From: Polytrichum commune
Lineage: Eukaryota; Streptophyta; Polytrichopsida; Polytrichales; Polytrichaceae
Reading direction: 5' to 3'
DNA length: 64,000 bases
NCBI GenBank assembly: GCA_950295325.1
Contig: OX485806.1
Coordinates: forward strand, 55,795,169 to 55,859,168
Positions within the stretch are counted from its first letter, which is position 1. Each line of letters begins with the position of its first letter. Of the stretch, positions 32,911-43,105 are shown in pieces. Under the pieces are notes generated by a model. It was not told where the DNA came from. It did no database searches and was given only the letters and a program-made list of their open reading frames with translations. The position numbers and the translations under genes were made by a program.

Positions 32911-33868
32911 TGTCGCAACCCTTGCTAGTTTTCCTTCACTTAGCTTGACCGCCTTTCCAACCTAGCAAGTGCCACGAGCGCTAACCTGCACATCCCACGC
33001 ACATGCATGGTTAGCTCCCAAAACCGCGGACCTTCAAGCTCATAGCTAGGTCACCAAACCCTCCTACACATGCATTCGGGACTCTCCCCTTAGTAGGTAG
33101 CCAATGGCTAAGGTGGACTTCCATCCATGGAAGTCCACTCTTGAGTTGATCATCGTGTTGCCAAAACAACACTACAACTACCCGGAGCACATTGCCAAAA
33201 CAACACTACAACTACCCGGAGCACATTGCCAAGTATGCTCCGGGGGGGTCGGTCGGCTAAGCCGCCTCACCCATATAAGCCTCTAGGACTTTGGGCGGGG
33301 CCCCTACCCCACCATCAAGTATCCTTTTGTCTCTCTACAAGGGTTGGGGCCAAGTGGACATTTTCCCTTAGCCGCTGGGGCTGGAACCCCCCAGCAGCTT
33401 CAGACCACCATAACTTCTACATATGATGTCTGATGCTCTCAAGCGACCACTCTATCGTCACCTACTCTTTGCGTAGATGCCGATGAACCCCTCACTTGCC
33501 TCATTCGGGCAAGTATTGAGGAAGTTATGGCTCTTCAAACCTTGGCAGTCCCGGGCACCACTCCCAGGTCACTGCTGTCCCGGGACAGCGCCCCACTCAA
33601 ATGGCCATATCTCCTAGCTAGCACCTCCGATTGAGGTGTTCCTTAGCATTCTAGAATTCCACCACCATAAGCTACTCATAACTTATGGCCTTACCCTCAT
33701 GACTCTTAGTCCCTGTGGGTGAGAGGCGTTCTCAACGCCCACGGCCCTCACCCACACTAAGAATACTTGGGCCCTCTCACCAATGGCGCCACAAGTCCCG
33801 GGTGTCACTCCATGGTCCCCCTTGTGCCCATGGTGTTGCGGGCACTCCTCATGGAGAGGTGCGCGACA
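32911..33868 (-). repeat. 5' LTR of chromovirus A (958 bp)
   Basis: TGTCGCAACC...GCGCGACA on the + strand. 35 bp longer than the 3' LTR, mainly because a 34-bp unit (AAAACAACACTACAACTACC continuing to ACATTGCC) is present twice at about 33166-33233. CCTAA follows at 33869. Confidence 0.95.
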
Positions 33869-35917
33869 CCTAAGTAGTTGTGTCACTTTCAAACAAGCTT
33901 AGTGGATACAAAATTTTTAATTTAGCCTTTAGATTTTGAGCGAATGTAGCCTTTTATGTTAGCTTTCCAAAAAATCTAACATTGTTAGAATTAGAATAAG
34001 GAAACAAAAGTTATGAGTGATTGAATGAAGGTGTCTCAGCTGCATCTTAAATTACAAGCGCTGACTTTGCAAGCGCATAACTTAAAGACAAGTCATTCAG
34101 TTGCTCTAGTATTTAAGTGTGTTATAGGTCTTGTTGTTAGCTTTTTAGAATGTATAAGCATGCTAGAATCTAATTTGATGTGTGAAAGTCATGAGTGTTT
34201 CAATGAAGGTGTCTTAGCTGCCTCTCAAACTACAAGTACTGACTTTACAAGCGCATAACTAAAAGAGAAATAATCTTGTTGTTTTTATAGTTCTTTTTAT
34301 TAGCTTTCCAGAAAATATAAGTTTGTCACAATCAAATTTAAAGAGTGAGAGCTATGAATGTTTGAATAAAGATATCCCAGCTGCCTCCTACAATATAAGA
34401 GCTGACTTTGTAAGCTCATACCCGCAAGAAAAAACATGTAATTATTTTGAAATTTGGAAAAGTTGTAGATCTTATGTTAAGGTTTCTAAAAAGTCTAAGT
34501 TTGTTGGAGTCTAAGTTAATAAACAAAAGTTATGGATGTTTGAATGAAGGTACCCCAGCTGCCTCTTGTATTCTAAGAGTTGACTTTGTAAGCTCATATC
34601 TTTAAGAAGATACATGCAACTTCTTCCATAACTAGATGAGTTATATTTCTTGTTGTATGCTTTCTAGATTATTAATAAGTGTTCCAAATAAAATTTGTGA
34701 ACAAAAGTTGTGGCCGTTTAAGCAAAAGGGTGTCCGCTGCCTCACGAGAAGAGGATCGTCCATCCAAAGTTGGCGGGTACGAGTTGGTGTTGTGGGCGGC
34801 CGAGCGATGGAATAGGGATTCCGCACCAACCATTGCCAAGCCTAGATGGGAGTCAATCGGTAAGCATTTTAACCCTAGACCCTTCAATTTAGGAATGGAA
34901 GGAGCGCGGCAAAGGTAAATTTTCACCACAACAAACCATGTAAGGCTAAAGGGACATCACCCACCTAGCCGCCGAGGGGGATTCTAATTCCCATGTGTGC
35001 GGAGCCTCCTGGTTAAGTGTTGTGGTAGTAGCTTTCCATTCATAGCTCGTTTGTGTGTAGTGAAGCTGGATTAATCACCGGCATGACCACTTTGTATATT
35101 TGTAGGTGGTAAGGTGGAAGTAATGACCCACAAAACCACCATCATGTTCTTGGCCCCAAAGGTTAGAACTGATGGCCCCAACCCTTGAAGATTATGCAAC
35201 AAGTTGAACATACAGGTTGCCTTATTCCCCGGTCATCAAGTTGAATTTTTGTGGTCAAAGCGTGTTAAGCTAATTAATAACGAACAAAATTCGTACAACC
35301 TCCGTGGGCAAAAACCAATCGGAAACTTAACTCGGAAGATTGAGACTACCCCTCCGACGACAAAGATCAGAGGATATAAGTATCAATCAACCGTCAAAAG
35401 ACCCGCACAGGGCCTTGAAGGGTTCGGGTTAGGGCGTACACCAAACATGTAGGTGGTGATGTCATATATTATGAACTTAATAACATAGGCTTTGTTCAAT
35501 AACCTGTAAACTAAAAAAGAAGGTTGAGAGGGTGGGACTTAATTAAGGTCCCCCATTTAGATAATTTAATATATAAGAAGTAAGGAATTAGATGTGACCC
35601 AAGGTAAAAGGTAAGGTTATTTTATTCATTAGGGTTAAGTTGCCTTGATCCCAAGGTTGGTACATCTACGCGTAGACTGGGATAGATTAGGCATTAGGTT
35701 AGAGAAATTGATAATTACCTTAGGCACTAAAAATCTAGGCATAACCTATCGGAAGGATATGACGTTTTTATCAAATTCCATTACAAACACAAAACACCCA
35801 TTAAATATCATAACACATGGGTTCAACTTGGACACCTACCAAGGCAGGCCACCCTCACCGAAGGGCTTATGCGGTACTTTTAGGCTCCCTTGGAGGGGGG
35901 TGCCCAAAAGCACCACA
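33869..35917 (+). mobile_element. Solo LTR E1, right part
   Basis: It continues from the CCTAA duplicated at 33869-33873 and matches 56076-57955 along its length: GTAGTTGTGTCACTT, the ~175-bp repeats, GTTGGCGGGTACGAGTTGGT, the CGGTAAGC / GGAGCGCGG block, and a shared end GGGGTGCCCAAAAGCACCACA at 35917. With the left part and minus one CCTAA the LTR is about 2.8 kb. It carries no protein gene; ORFs here (34641-34929, 35204-35452, 35645-35920) have no counterpart that would suggest coding. Confidence 0.85.
33900..34735 (+). repeat. About five ~175-bp tandem repeats inside LTR E1
   Basis: The block TGAATGAAGGTGTCTCAGCTGC, followed by TGACTTTGCAAGCGCATAAC and a segment with GCTTTCTAGAAAATCTAAG, recurs with starts near 34023, 34198, 34362, 34540 and 34718 (last two steps 178). 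Copies differ by substitutions and small indels. The same array lies in E2 at ~56100-56765, so it predates the spread of the family. Confidence 0.8.
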
Positions 35918-38196
35918 TGAAGCCATTTGTTGTGAATGGATTCGGCAAGGTTGCAATTAGGCATTTGTGCAAATTTCTCAGCGGTCATGATTTTCTCTTG
36001 TCCAATGGAATGGCAGTGTGAGAAATAAGCAAAGTTTGAGAAAAGAAAAGAAAAAAGAAAAAAGAAAAAGTAATAACAGTAAAGACGCACCAATTCCATG
36101 AAGCCACGCCATTGTCGATATCGGAAATGCCTGAAGGCAAACCAAAATTGAAGGTGTTTCAGTCCATCCTTGGAGGTGCAGTTAGACGAAGCCCACCAGG
36201 CCTTGATGACGAGGTACCTTGTCTCAACCTCCTGCATAGAGGATGCGTCACGATACTGGAGGCAGAGACGCTTGTGTAGGTTTTGCAAGTCGTATTTGAT
36301 ATAGAGTTTGGCGTGTTTCTCCAAAGACTAGGTCCAATGGAAATAGCAACTTTTCTCACGCCCATCGATCGGAACCTTGGGATCGCCGGACCCGTAGACA
36401 ATCTTGACAACATTCCAATTGGCTTGCGCACTGTCCGCCATGAAGCCTTTGAAGTGAGGCTTGGGGATTCCATGGCAAGCCATGACGTGGTTGAGGTTAT
36501 GCCAAAAAAACACTTGAGCATCATTGTCCTCAGATTGGAAGTCGCAGTAAGCGATGGTCATGACGCGCTGGTAGGTTCCGTCATATACGTGGCAGGCCAT
36601 GGTGGTCCACTTGGCAACACGTTTGACATGATTGGACATGATCCAAGCATGCTCGTGATTCCCACCAGGTTGCATGCTCTTAACCAAGTTGACCCCACTA
36701 CCAAGGCCGACCTCGGACATCTTGAGACGAACACTTTGTCCGTCTCGTCACCCTGGCCTAGGAATTGATTCCGCTGGACATAGGCCCAGGTGCTGACACC
36801 TCTAAGCTTGGCGATGCCATCCATAACTCCTAGCCTACACAAGTATTTGAAGGTGGTAACCTTGTTTTGGAGGTGGGGGGAATTCAACTCTTTGCAATGA
36901 TAAAAAACAACCTCAAGTTCTTCCAATGAGAGAAGTTGATAAGGATCACTATCATTGCGGAGGAGGAACTCACCCACAAGGTCCTTGCTGGCCTCAGGAA
37001 CGATTTTGCTATGAGTGGCTTGGTGCGTTCGCTCGACGTGCTCCTTGATTAGGGCGTCAATGCGCTGGTGGCTATCCCTGCAATTGTTGACCTTGACGGG
37101 GTGATGATGATTGCCAAAATGAATGCACGCCCGCTGAGTGGTATCATTGCCGTGGACGTAGAATATTTTGGCAACGCAGGGTGCAATGCATTTGGGTGCC
37201 TCTTTGCAGATCTTGCACACTAGTGTGGAAGAGGTAGGCACCGGACCACCAACTGGAAAAGGGTCTTTGGTAAATCCATCGAATTCAGTATCATTGACTG
37301 AGGAGGTACGATGAACACGTTGGAGGTAGTCGCAATGAGGATTGTGGCACTTGAAGTGGCCAACGCAGGTGGACGAGCGAAAAGCAAGGCCCAAGTCATT
37401 GCTAATATTGGTGGTTTGGGTTTTGGTCCTGACATGGCCGTCGTAGCGTTTGTCCATGCCGTCCATGGATTTGGCCTTGGTATAAGAGGATGAGACACCA
37501 ACAGGGGGGAGGACAAACATCCGATTCTTATTAAAGCGAGGCGGCAGGAAATTCACCTCTTCAATTTGCAAGGTGTCATAATCTAGCTTCTTGAGGATGT
37601 TTTTCCTATCGGGCTTGGAAGCAAGAGTACGTAGACATTGAAGAATGGAAATGGATGGTTTGGTAGGGGATGGAGGAAGAAGACACTGAAGAGGTGGGGT
37701 AACAAAAGTGGAACAGAGAGAGGATGGAGATGGTTTGTGAATGGGAGTGGATACAAGGGTTCATCACCATCGGAGGAATCAGAAAGATGTATGATAGTTT
37801 GTATACCGGGTTCAATCTTAACTTGGACAATGGGAATAGTGTTTAAAGTGGAAGTGGAGGAATGGGGTGGGGTACGGATTTCCGTGGATTCATTTGTGCA
37901 AGAATTTCGGAGTCCGTACACCCTGTATTTACAAACGCAGAATTCTCACGCATGGTCAATGACAACAAAGAAGTAGCACTATCATAAATCTCGCGTTCGA
38001 CCCATATTGTACTATCTTGCAAGGAAAATTTGATACTAAGGTGAAAGGAAGAGACAGATGCAAAACCGTTCGCATCTACGGGAAAAATAATAGGGATTCC
38101 AAGGCCATTGGCACGGAGTTCAACCATTTCTGACACACATGGCACAGTGGATGAAGAAGCCATGGACAAGGAGGGAGGAATATGAAAAATTTCCAA
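35918..38196 (-). pseudogene. MULE-like transposase gene, 5' part (zinc finger and catalytic region)
   Basis: The first ATG is at 38196 on the minus strand (MEIFHIPPS; alternative MASSSTVP at ~38163). Frames 37843-38196 and 37583-37921 are acidic or proline-rich and shift. From ~37630 one frame runs through YDTLQIEEVNFLPP into 36558-37571. That frame has CHNPHCDY, CKICKEAPKC, then CIHFGNHHHPV, resembling a WRKY/GCM1-type zinc finger. A frame change near 36715-36735 leads to TTMACHVYDGTYQRV, CDFQSEDNDAQ and FKGFMADSAQANW, a candidate DDE (RNase H-like) core. TAG at 36328-36330 interrupts HWT/SLEKHAK, and the frame resumes at 35918-36324 (FRYRQWRGFMEL, NLAESIHNKWL). The family would encode a Mutator-like transposase or a domesticated relative acting in the nucleus. 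Broken by stops and by the E1 insertion. Confidence 0.6.
35995..36090 (-). other. Possible 96-bp intron in the MULE-like gene
   Basis: Reading the minus strand, GTGCGTCTTTACTG at 36090 starts after a complete codon (ATG GAA TTG). A long pyrimidine tract (TTTTTCTTTTTTC type) precedes ...GGACAAGAG at 35995, after which the frame continues as KIMTAEKFAQ. Length is a multiple of three without stops, so it would also be translated if retained. It could be a low-complexity insertion instead. Confidence 0.45.
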
Positions 38197-38256
38197 AAAG
38201 GGTAAACAAGGTACAACTATCAGACAATTGTAAACCCTAAAATTTCAAGACCGGTA

Positions 38257-38264
38257 CTATATAT
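38257..38264 (-). promoter_or_regulatory. TATA box for the MULE-like gene
   Basis: ATATATAG on the minus strand lies about 60 bp upstream of the first ATG at 38196, a usual plant TATA-to-start distance. It is the only such motif close to the start. Confidence 0.4.
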
Positions 38265-38291
38265 GCAAGAGAGGGTTGGGGAAGGGTCCTT

Positions 38292-39071
38292 TTGAGAGTG
38301 ATGTACAGGGATGCTCAGAGAGTAGAGAGCATGGAAAAAAGGGACAAAGGGGAACTAGGATGCACACATGAAGGAACCAAACCACATTACAGTCTCCACA
38401 ATCGATCAAGGAAAAAAATGGAAGAAAAGAAAGGAAGGCACGAGTTTCAGCAATTCAAAACAGAGGAGACGGAGATAACTTAAGAAGAAGAAGGAAATGT
38501 GGTTAGAAGGAAGAGGTACCCTATCAGACTTGCAGAATACATGTCAAGAGGGCAAGAGAGGGTCTTTGAATGGGCATTTGAATTTGCAGCCGATAGAGGA
38601 AGAACAGGAGGACAATGATTCACACACAGCATCTATGGCAGATAGCAAGCACCGCAACAGTTCTAATTATAGCGGGTCTCTTGAGGAAACAATAGATAAT
38701 ATGACTATTACAGTTAGTTTGTAGTTGAGGTTATGTGCACAAGGGGTACGTCAAGATTTAGGATTATGGAAATATGACATTGGAAAATCATTTCTCTAAA
38801 TATGGAAGACAACTTGCCACCCCGCTTGCCACACAATAGAAAGAGTAACATGTGGATCATGGTTATGAAAACAAGAAGGAACCTTGACAAGGTTCCTTGT
38901 GCCTCGATGGATTTGACACCCACTAATCAGTCACAGACCTTGCACACAGCGAAAAAAACAAAACTCACAAACAAAACCCAATTAGGTTTCACAAGCAAGA
39001 AAAATGCAATAATAACCGCGACTCCTCATGGACATGGATCTCACTGGATGTCTTTCACATGTGTAGGGTAA
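38292..39071 (+). CDS. Small unassigned ORFs upstream of the MULE-like gene
   Basis: Three short + strand frames follow each other: 38292-38483 (63 codons, KRDKGELGCTHEG), 38497-38724 (75 codons, acidic, LQPIEEEQEDNDSH) and 38802-39071 (89 codons, basic). They diverge from the MULE-like gene across its promoter. They could be exons of one small gene or the coding remains of a second element gene, but I recognise no domain and stops separate them. Treat as hypothetical. Confidence 0.2.
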
Positions 39072-39139
39072 TCCTAGTTATAATTGTCTCCTCCGCGGGT
39101 TGAGAAATTTTGCAAGTTGGAGGAAGCCAGTATAAAGAG

Positions 39140-42100
39140 GTTCTCGGATTGTTTGGTTGTGTTAATATTTTTGAAGTTAAAGGGTTGAACATATAGGGAC
39201 CCTCTCCGTTCCAAGAAGGTCCAGGGGTTGGGGTATGTACCATATTTTTGCTTGTCTAGACAGGTTGGGTGGAGGGGTTTAATCTTTGGCAGTTGGGCGA
39301 GGCTAGGTTCTCGAACTAGTTGGTTGGGTTGATATTATCAAGTTAAGGGTTGAACATGTACGGTCAAGGGGTTGGGGTATGCAACAAATTATTGCTCGTA
39401 TAGTTCGCTTCAGGTGGAGGGTTGAATCTTTGGCGGTTGGGCGAGGCCAGACTCTCAGACTACTTGGTTGGGTTGATATTATCAAGAGAAGGGTTAAACA
39501 TGGAGGGTCAAGGGGTCGGGGTATGCACCAAATTTATGCTTGTCTACATAGGTTGAGTGGAGGGATTGAATCTTTGGCGGTTGGGCGAGGCCACGTTCTC
39601 ATACTACTTGGTTGGGTTGATATTATCAAGAGAAGGGTTAAACATGGAGGGTCAAGGGGTCGGGGTATGCACCAAATTTATGCTTGTCTACATAGGTTGA
39701 GTGGAGGGATTGAATCTTTGGCAATTCGGCGAGGCCACGTTCTCGGAATACTTGGTTGGATTGATATTATGAAGTTAAGGGTTGAACATGTACAGTCAAG
39801 GGGTTGGGGTATGCACCAGATTTTTTCTTGTATAGATAGATTCGGGTGGAGTGTTGAATCTTTGTTGGTTGGAATGATATTCTTAAAGGTAAGGACTTGG
39901 ACAATGTAGTGACCCTCTCGGTTCCGAGAGGGTCCAGGGGTTGGGGGTATGTACTCGATTTTGGCTTGTCTACACAAGCACAATTGGAGGGCTTTAATAT
40001 TTGTTTGGTTGGGTTGATATTCTAGTTCAAGTGTTGGACATGTTGGGTTGGGTTGGGTTTGGTCCAAGGGTTGGGGTATACACCAGATTTTTGCTTGTGT
40101 AAATAGGCCATGTTGGAGGGTTTTAATCTTTGTTTGGTTGGGTTGATATTTTTATAGTTCAAATGTTGGACATGTAGGGACTCTCTTGGTTCTGAAAGGG
40201 TCCACGGGTTGGGGTATGCACCAGATTTTTGCTTGTGTAGATAGATTTTGGTGGAGTGTGGAATCTTTGTTTGGTTGGGTTGATATTCTTCTAGTTCAAG
40301 TGTTGGACATGTAGGGACCTTCTCCGTTGCAAGAGGGTCCAGGGGTTGGGGTATGCACCCGATTGTTGCTTTTGTAGATAGGCCTAGTTGGAGGGCTTTA
40401 ATTTTTGTTTGGTTGGATTGATAGTCTTCAAGTAAACGGGTTGGACATGTAGGGACCCTCTCGGTTCCGGGAGGGTGCAAAGGTTAGGGTATGCACCTAA
40501 TTTTTGCTTGTGTAGACACGCCCAGTTGAAGGTCTTTAATTTTTTGGGGGGGTTTATATTCTTCTAGTTTAAGGGTTGGAGATGTACGGACCCTCTCGGT
40601 TCCGAGAGGGTCCAGGAGTTGGGGTATGCACTAGATTTTTGGTTGTTTCGATAGATTCGGGTGGAGTGTTGAATCTTTGTTTGGTTGGGATGATATTCTT
40701 CTAGTTCAAGTCTTAGACATGTACGGACCCTCTCGGTTCCAAGAGGTTCCAAGCGTTGGGTATGCACCAGATTTTTGCTTCTCTAGATAGATTCGGTTGG
40801 AGTGTTTAATTTTTGTTTGGTTGGGTTGATATTCTTCTAGTTCAAGTGTTGGACATGTAGAGACCTTTTTGGTTCCGAAAGGGTTCAAAGGTTGGGGTAT
40901 GCTCTTGATTTTTGCTTGTGTAGATAGGCCCAGGGTGAGGGCTTTAATCTTTGATTGGTTGGGTTGATATTCTTCAAGTTAAGGGGTTGGACATGTAGGG
41001 ACCCTCTCGGTTCCGAGAGGGTCCAGGGGTTGGGGTATGCACCAAATTTTTGTTTGTGTAGATAGGCCTTGTTGGAGGGTTTTTATCTTTGTTTGGTTGG
41101 GTTGATATTCTTCAAGTTCAAGGGTTGGACATGTAGGGACCCTCTCGGTTTCAAGAAGGTCCAAGGGTTGTGGTATGCACCAGATTTTTGCTTGTGTAGA
41201 TAGGCCCAGTTGGAGGGCTTTAATTGTTTTTGGTTGGGTTTATATTCTTATAGTTCAAGAGTTGGACATGTAGGGACCCTCTCTGTTCCGAGAGGGTTCC
41301 AAGGGTTGGGGTATGCACCAGATTTTTGGTTGTGTAGATAGATTGGGAGGAATGTTGAATCTTTGTTTGGTTGGGTTGATATTCTTGAAGTTAAGGGGTT
41401 GGACATGTAGGGACCCTCTCGGTTCCGAGAGGTTCCAAGGGTTGGGGTATGCACTGGATTTTTGTTTCTGTAGATACGCCTAGTTGGAGGGCTTTACCTT
41501 TTTTTTTGGTTGGATTTATATTGTTCTAGTTCAAGGGTTGGACATGTAGGGACCGTCTCGGTTCTGAGAGGTTCCAGGGGTTGGGGTATGCACCTGATTT
41601 TTGCTTGTGTAGATAGATTCGGATGGAATGTTGAATCTTTGTTTGGTTGGGTTGATATTCTTCTAGTTCAAGTGTTGGACATGTAGGGACCTTCTCGGTT
41701 CCGAGAGGGTCCACGGGGTGGGGTATGCACCAGATTTTTGCTTTTGTAGATAGGCCTAGTTGGAGGGCTTTAATCTTTGTTTGGTTGGATTGATGTTCTT
41801 CAAGTTGAGGGGTTCGACATGTAGGGACTCTCTTGGTTCCGAGAGGGTCCAGGGGTTAGGGTATGCACCAGATTTTTGCTTGTGTACAGAGGCCCTGTTG
41901 GAGGTCTTTAATCTTTTTTTTGGTTGGGTTCATATTCTTCTAGTTCAAGTGTTGGACATGTAGGGACCCTATCGGTTCTGAGAGGTTCGAGGGGTTGGGT
42001 ATGCACCTGATTTTTGCTTGTGTAGATAGATTGGGGTGGAGTGTGGAATCTTTGTTTGGTTGGGTTGATATTCTTGAAGTTAAAAGGTTGGACATTGAGG

Positions 42101-43105
42101 GACCCTCTCGGTTGCGAGAAGGTCCAGGGGTTGGGGTATGCACTAGATTTTTGCTTGTGTAGATAGGCCTAGTTGGAGGTCTTTAATATATTTTTTGGTT
42201 GGGTTAATATTTTTTTAGTTCAAGCATTGGACATGTAGGGACCCTCTAAGTTCCGAGAGGGTGCAGGGGTTGGGGTATGCACCAATTTTTTGCTTGTGTA
42301 CATATATATAGGGGTGGAGTGTTGAATCTTTGTTTGGTTGGGTTAATATTCTTGAAATAAAAGGGTTGGACATGTAGGGACCATCTCGGTTCCGAGAGCT
42401 TCCAGGGGTTGGGGTATGCACCATATTTTTGTTTGTGTAGATAGGCCCCGTTGGAGGGCTTTAATTTTTTTTTGGTTGGATTTATATTCTTCTAGTTCAA
42501 GAGTTGGACATGTAGGGACCCTCTCGGTTCCGAGAGGTTCTAGGTCTTGGGGTATGCACTAGATTTTTGCTTGTGTAGATAGATTCGGGTGGAGTGTTGA
42601 ATCTTTGTTTGGTTGGGTTGATATTCTTCTAGTTCAAGTGTTGGACATGTAGGGACCCTCTTAGTTCCGAGAGGTTATAGGGGTTGGGGTATGCACCTGA
42701 TTTTTGCTTGTGTAGATAGATTCGGGTGGAGTGTTGAATCTTTGTTTGGTTGGGTTGATATTTTCTAGTTCAAGTGTTGGACATGTAGGGACCCTCTTGG
42801 TTCCGAGACGGTCCAGGGGTTGGGGTATGCACCTGATTTTTGCTTGTGTAGATAGGCCAAGTTGGATGGCTTTAATCTTTCTTTTGGTTGGGTTGATATT
42901 CTTCAAGTTAAGGGGTTGGACATGTAGGGACCCTCTCGGTTCCAAGAGGGTCTAGGGGTTGGGGTATGCACCAGATTTTTGCTTGTGTAGATAGGCCTTG
43001 TTAGAGGGCTTTAATCTTTGTTTGGTTGGGTTGATATTCTTCAAGTTAAGGGGTTGGACACGTAGGGACATTCTCAGTTCCGAAAGGGTCCAGGGGTTTG
43101 GCCTG
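39140..43105. repeat. Satellite-like array of ~138-bp units, most with a palindrome
   Basis: About 28 head-to-tail units of 132-148 bp. A typical unit reads GGGGTTGGGGTATGCACC, AGATTTTTGCTTGTGTAGATAG, TTTAATCTTTGTTTGGTTGGGTTG, ATATTCTTCTAGTTCAAG, TTGGACATGTAGGGACC. Most units then carry a palindrome with arms GGACCCTCTCGG and CCGAGAGGGTCC around TT, perfect at 40588-40613 and 40999-41024. Units at ~39330-39830 lack it, keeping only a fragment such as GGAGGGTCAAGG. Many ORFs of 60-176 codons run through the array in all frames on both strands; since unit lengths are not multiples of three they shift frame and are not genes. Confidence 0.95.

Larger units (their letters stand above)
10104..33868 (-). 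mobile_element. Chromovirus A, complete but inactivated, hosting three nested insertions
   Basis: Flanked by CCTAA at 10099-10103 and 33869-33873. LTRs at 10104-11026 (3') and 32911-33868 (5') start TGTCGC and end GCGACA. Order on the minus strand: 5' LTR, Met primer site, gag, protease, RT, RNase H, integrase, chromodomain, purine tract, 3' LTR. That is the order of plant chromoviruses (Ty3/gypsy with integrase-linked chromodomain). Without insertions (12553-23260 and 23864-29512) it is about 7.4 kb. LTR differences number roughly 15 in 923 bp plus a 34-bp duplication, so it is older than element B. Inactivating changes are listed with its genes. Confidence 0.95.

Noticed and set aside
40588-40613. 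Rho-independent terminator from the GC-rich hairpin
   Set aside because: No T run follows, the hairpin recurs over 20 times, and this is not bacterial DNA.
39140-43105. CRISPR array
   Set aside because: Repeats are 138 bp and contiguous without unique spacers, and the context is plant nuclear DNA.
39140-43105. Helitron ends, because a hairpin recurs near the unit end
   Set aside because: No CTRR follows the palindrome at a fixed short distance and no TC start or Rep/helicase motif is seen.
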